A stretch of 27,666 bases of DNA, taken from a virus. Position numbers and translations under genes: made by a program. Every line of letters starts with the position of its first letter. Within the stretch, counting starts at the first letter, position 1. This document shows, in pieces, positions 27,459 to 27,666 of the stretch. The stretch is taken from the IMG/VR virus record IMGVR_UViG_3300049216_000192, positions 1-27,666 of that record. One strand, written 5' to 3'. A model generated the notes under the pieces. That model saw only the letters and a list, made by a program, of their open reading frames with translations, ran no database searches and was not told the DNA's origin.

Positions 27459-27666
27459 CAGCCAGTAACGTCGTCGAAATGCCGCCCACCATCGGGGCCA
27501 CATACACTTCTTTCACGATTTCAGCCCCGACTATATCCTCGATCTTGTATTCCGACCCCTTCACCAAAACATCAGGGTCCAACTCCTCGATCAACTCCAG
27601 CGGCGTGTCCTCGTTGAAACTGACGACGTAATCAACCATCTCCAGCGAAGCGATCATCTTCATCCG
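27436..27666 (-). CDS. HldE/RfaE2-type heptose-phosphate nucleotidyltransferase, C-terminal part
   Basis: The last 76 or so residues are in the window; the gene continues beyond the right edge. The visible part contains MIASLEMVDYVVSFNEDTPLEL, IEELDPDVLVKGSEYKIEDIVG and APMVGGISTTLLAEKI. This matches the end of the RfaE domain II family, including DVLVKG.xY, VG and the STT motif before the terminal helix. These enzymes join a nucleotide to heptose-1-phosphate for ADP-heptose, a precursor of lipopolysaccharide core and other glycans. It could feed the glycosyltransferases, which is inference. Whether a kinase domain precedes it cannot be seen. Confidence 0.85.
   Translation of the reverse strand, partial: RMKMIASLEMVDYVVSFNEDTPLELIEELDPDVLVKGSEYKIEDIVGAEIVKEVYVAPMVGGISTTLLAEKIKAQV

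Noticed and set aside
1-27666. A CRISPR array, insertion sequence or tRNA cluster
   Set aside because: No regularly spaced direct repeats, no transposase, no terminal inverted repeats and no tRNA cloverleaf other than the tmRNA were found by eye.

Overview
The window looks like part of a very large tailed-phage genome, not a bacterial chromosome. The phage evidence is a large-terminase-type packaging ATPase (24220-25020), densely packed genes with overlapping stops and starts, many small proteins of phage-type hypothetical families, a family of tandem glycosyltransferases, and phage-style replication and translation genes mixed together. The host must be a bacterium: there are Shine-Dalgarno sites, sigma70-like promoters, intrinsic terminators and a tmRNA. 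Base composition is moderately GC-rich and even throughout. I cannot name the host from this sequence.

Layout. Positions 1-3486 hold three related family 2 glycosyltransferases around a divergent promoter, followed by a GNAT acetyltransferase. Positions 3483-7288 hold two unknown genes and the catalytic half of a C-family DNA polymerase (DnaE). Positions 7366-9005 hold a BCS1-like AAA+ ATPase overlapping a partner gene, with a promoter and a hairpin that buries its ribosome binding site. Positions 9056-10703 hold small genes and a complete tmRNA gene with its own sigma70 promoter and terminator. Positions 10704-13194 are a plus-strand island: a small tagged protein, a PspC-domain microprotein, a protein with an Asp/Met/Gly-rich tail, and a CPFAK-motif protein. 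Positions 13226-17963 hold a leucyl-tRNA synthetase lacking its editing domain, the PHP half of the split polymerase, and several small genes. Positions 17963-24031 are a minus-strand block encoding PrkA, a 71-aa protein, a DUF444/YeaH VWA protein, SpoVR, a 62-aa protein and a ClpP-like protease. Positions 24220-27666 hold the packaging ATPase, a zinc-ribbon protein, small proteins, an HNH protein, a Cys-rich anchored protein, and the end of a heptose-phosphate nucleotidyltransferase domain.

How the genes may work together. Replication is served by a DnaE split into two proteins whose genes lie about 8 kb apart. Translation is served by an editing-free LeuRS and a tmRNA; a ClpP-fold protease is also present. 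The PrkA-YeaH-SpoVR trio is a bacterial stress and stationary-phase module carried here as a phage operon with a terminator inside it. At least five otherwise unrelated small proteins begin with the same F-x-E-[WFY]-L motif. This resembles the capsid-targeting peptide of T4 internal head proteins and may mark a set of proteins packaged in the virion. That tag, the PrkA-YeaH-SpoVR operon, the editing-less LeuRS and the split polymerase are the most unusual features.
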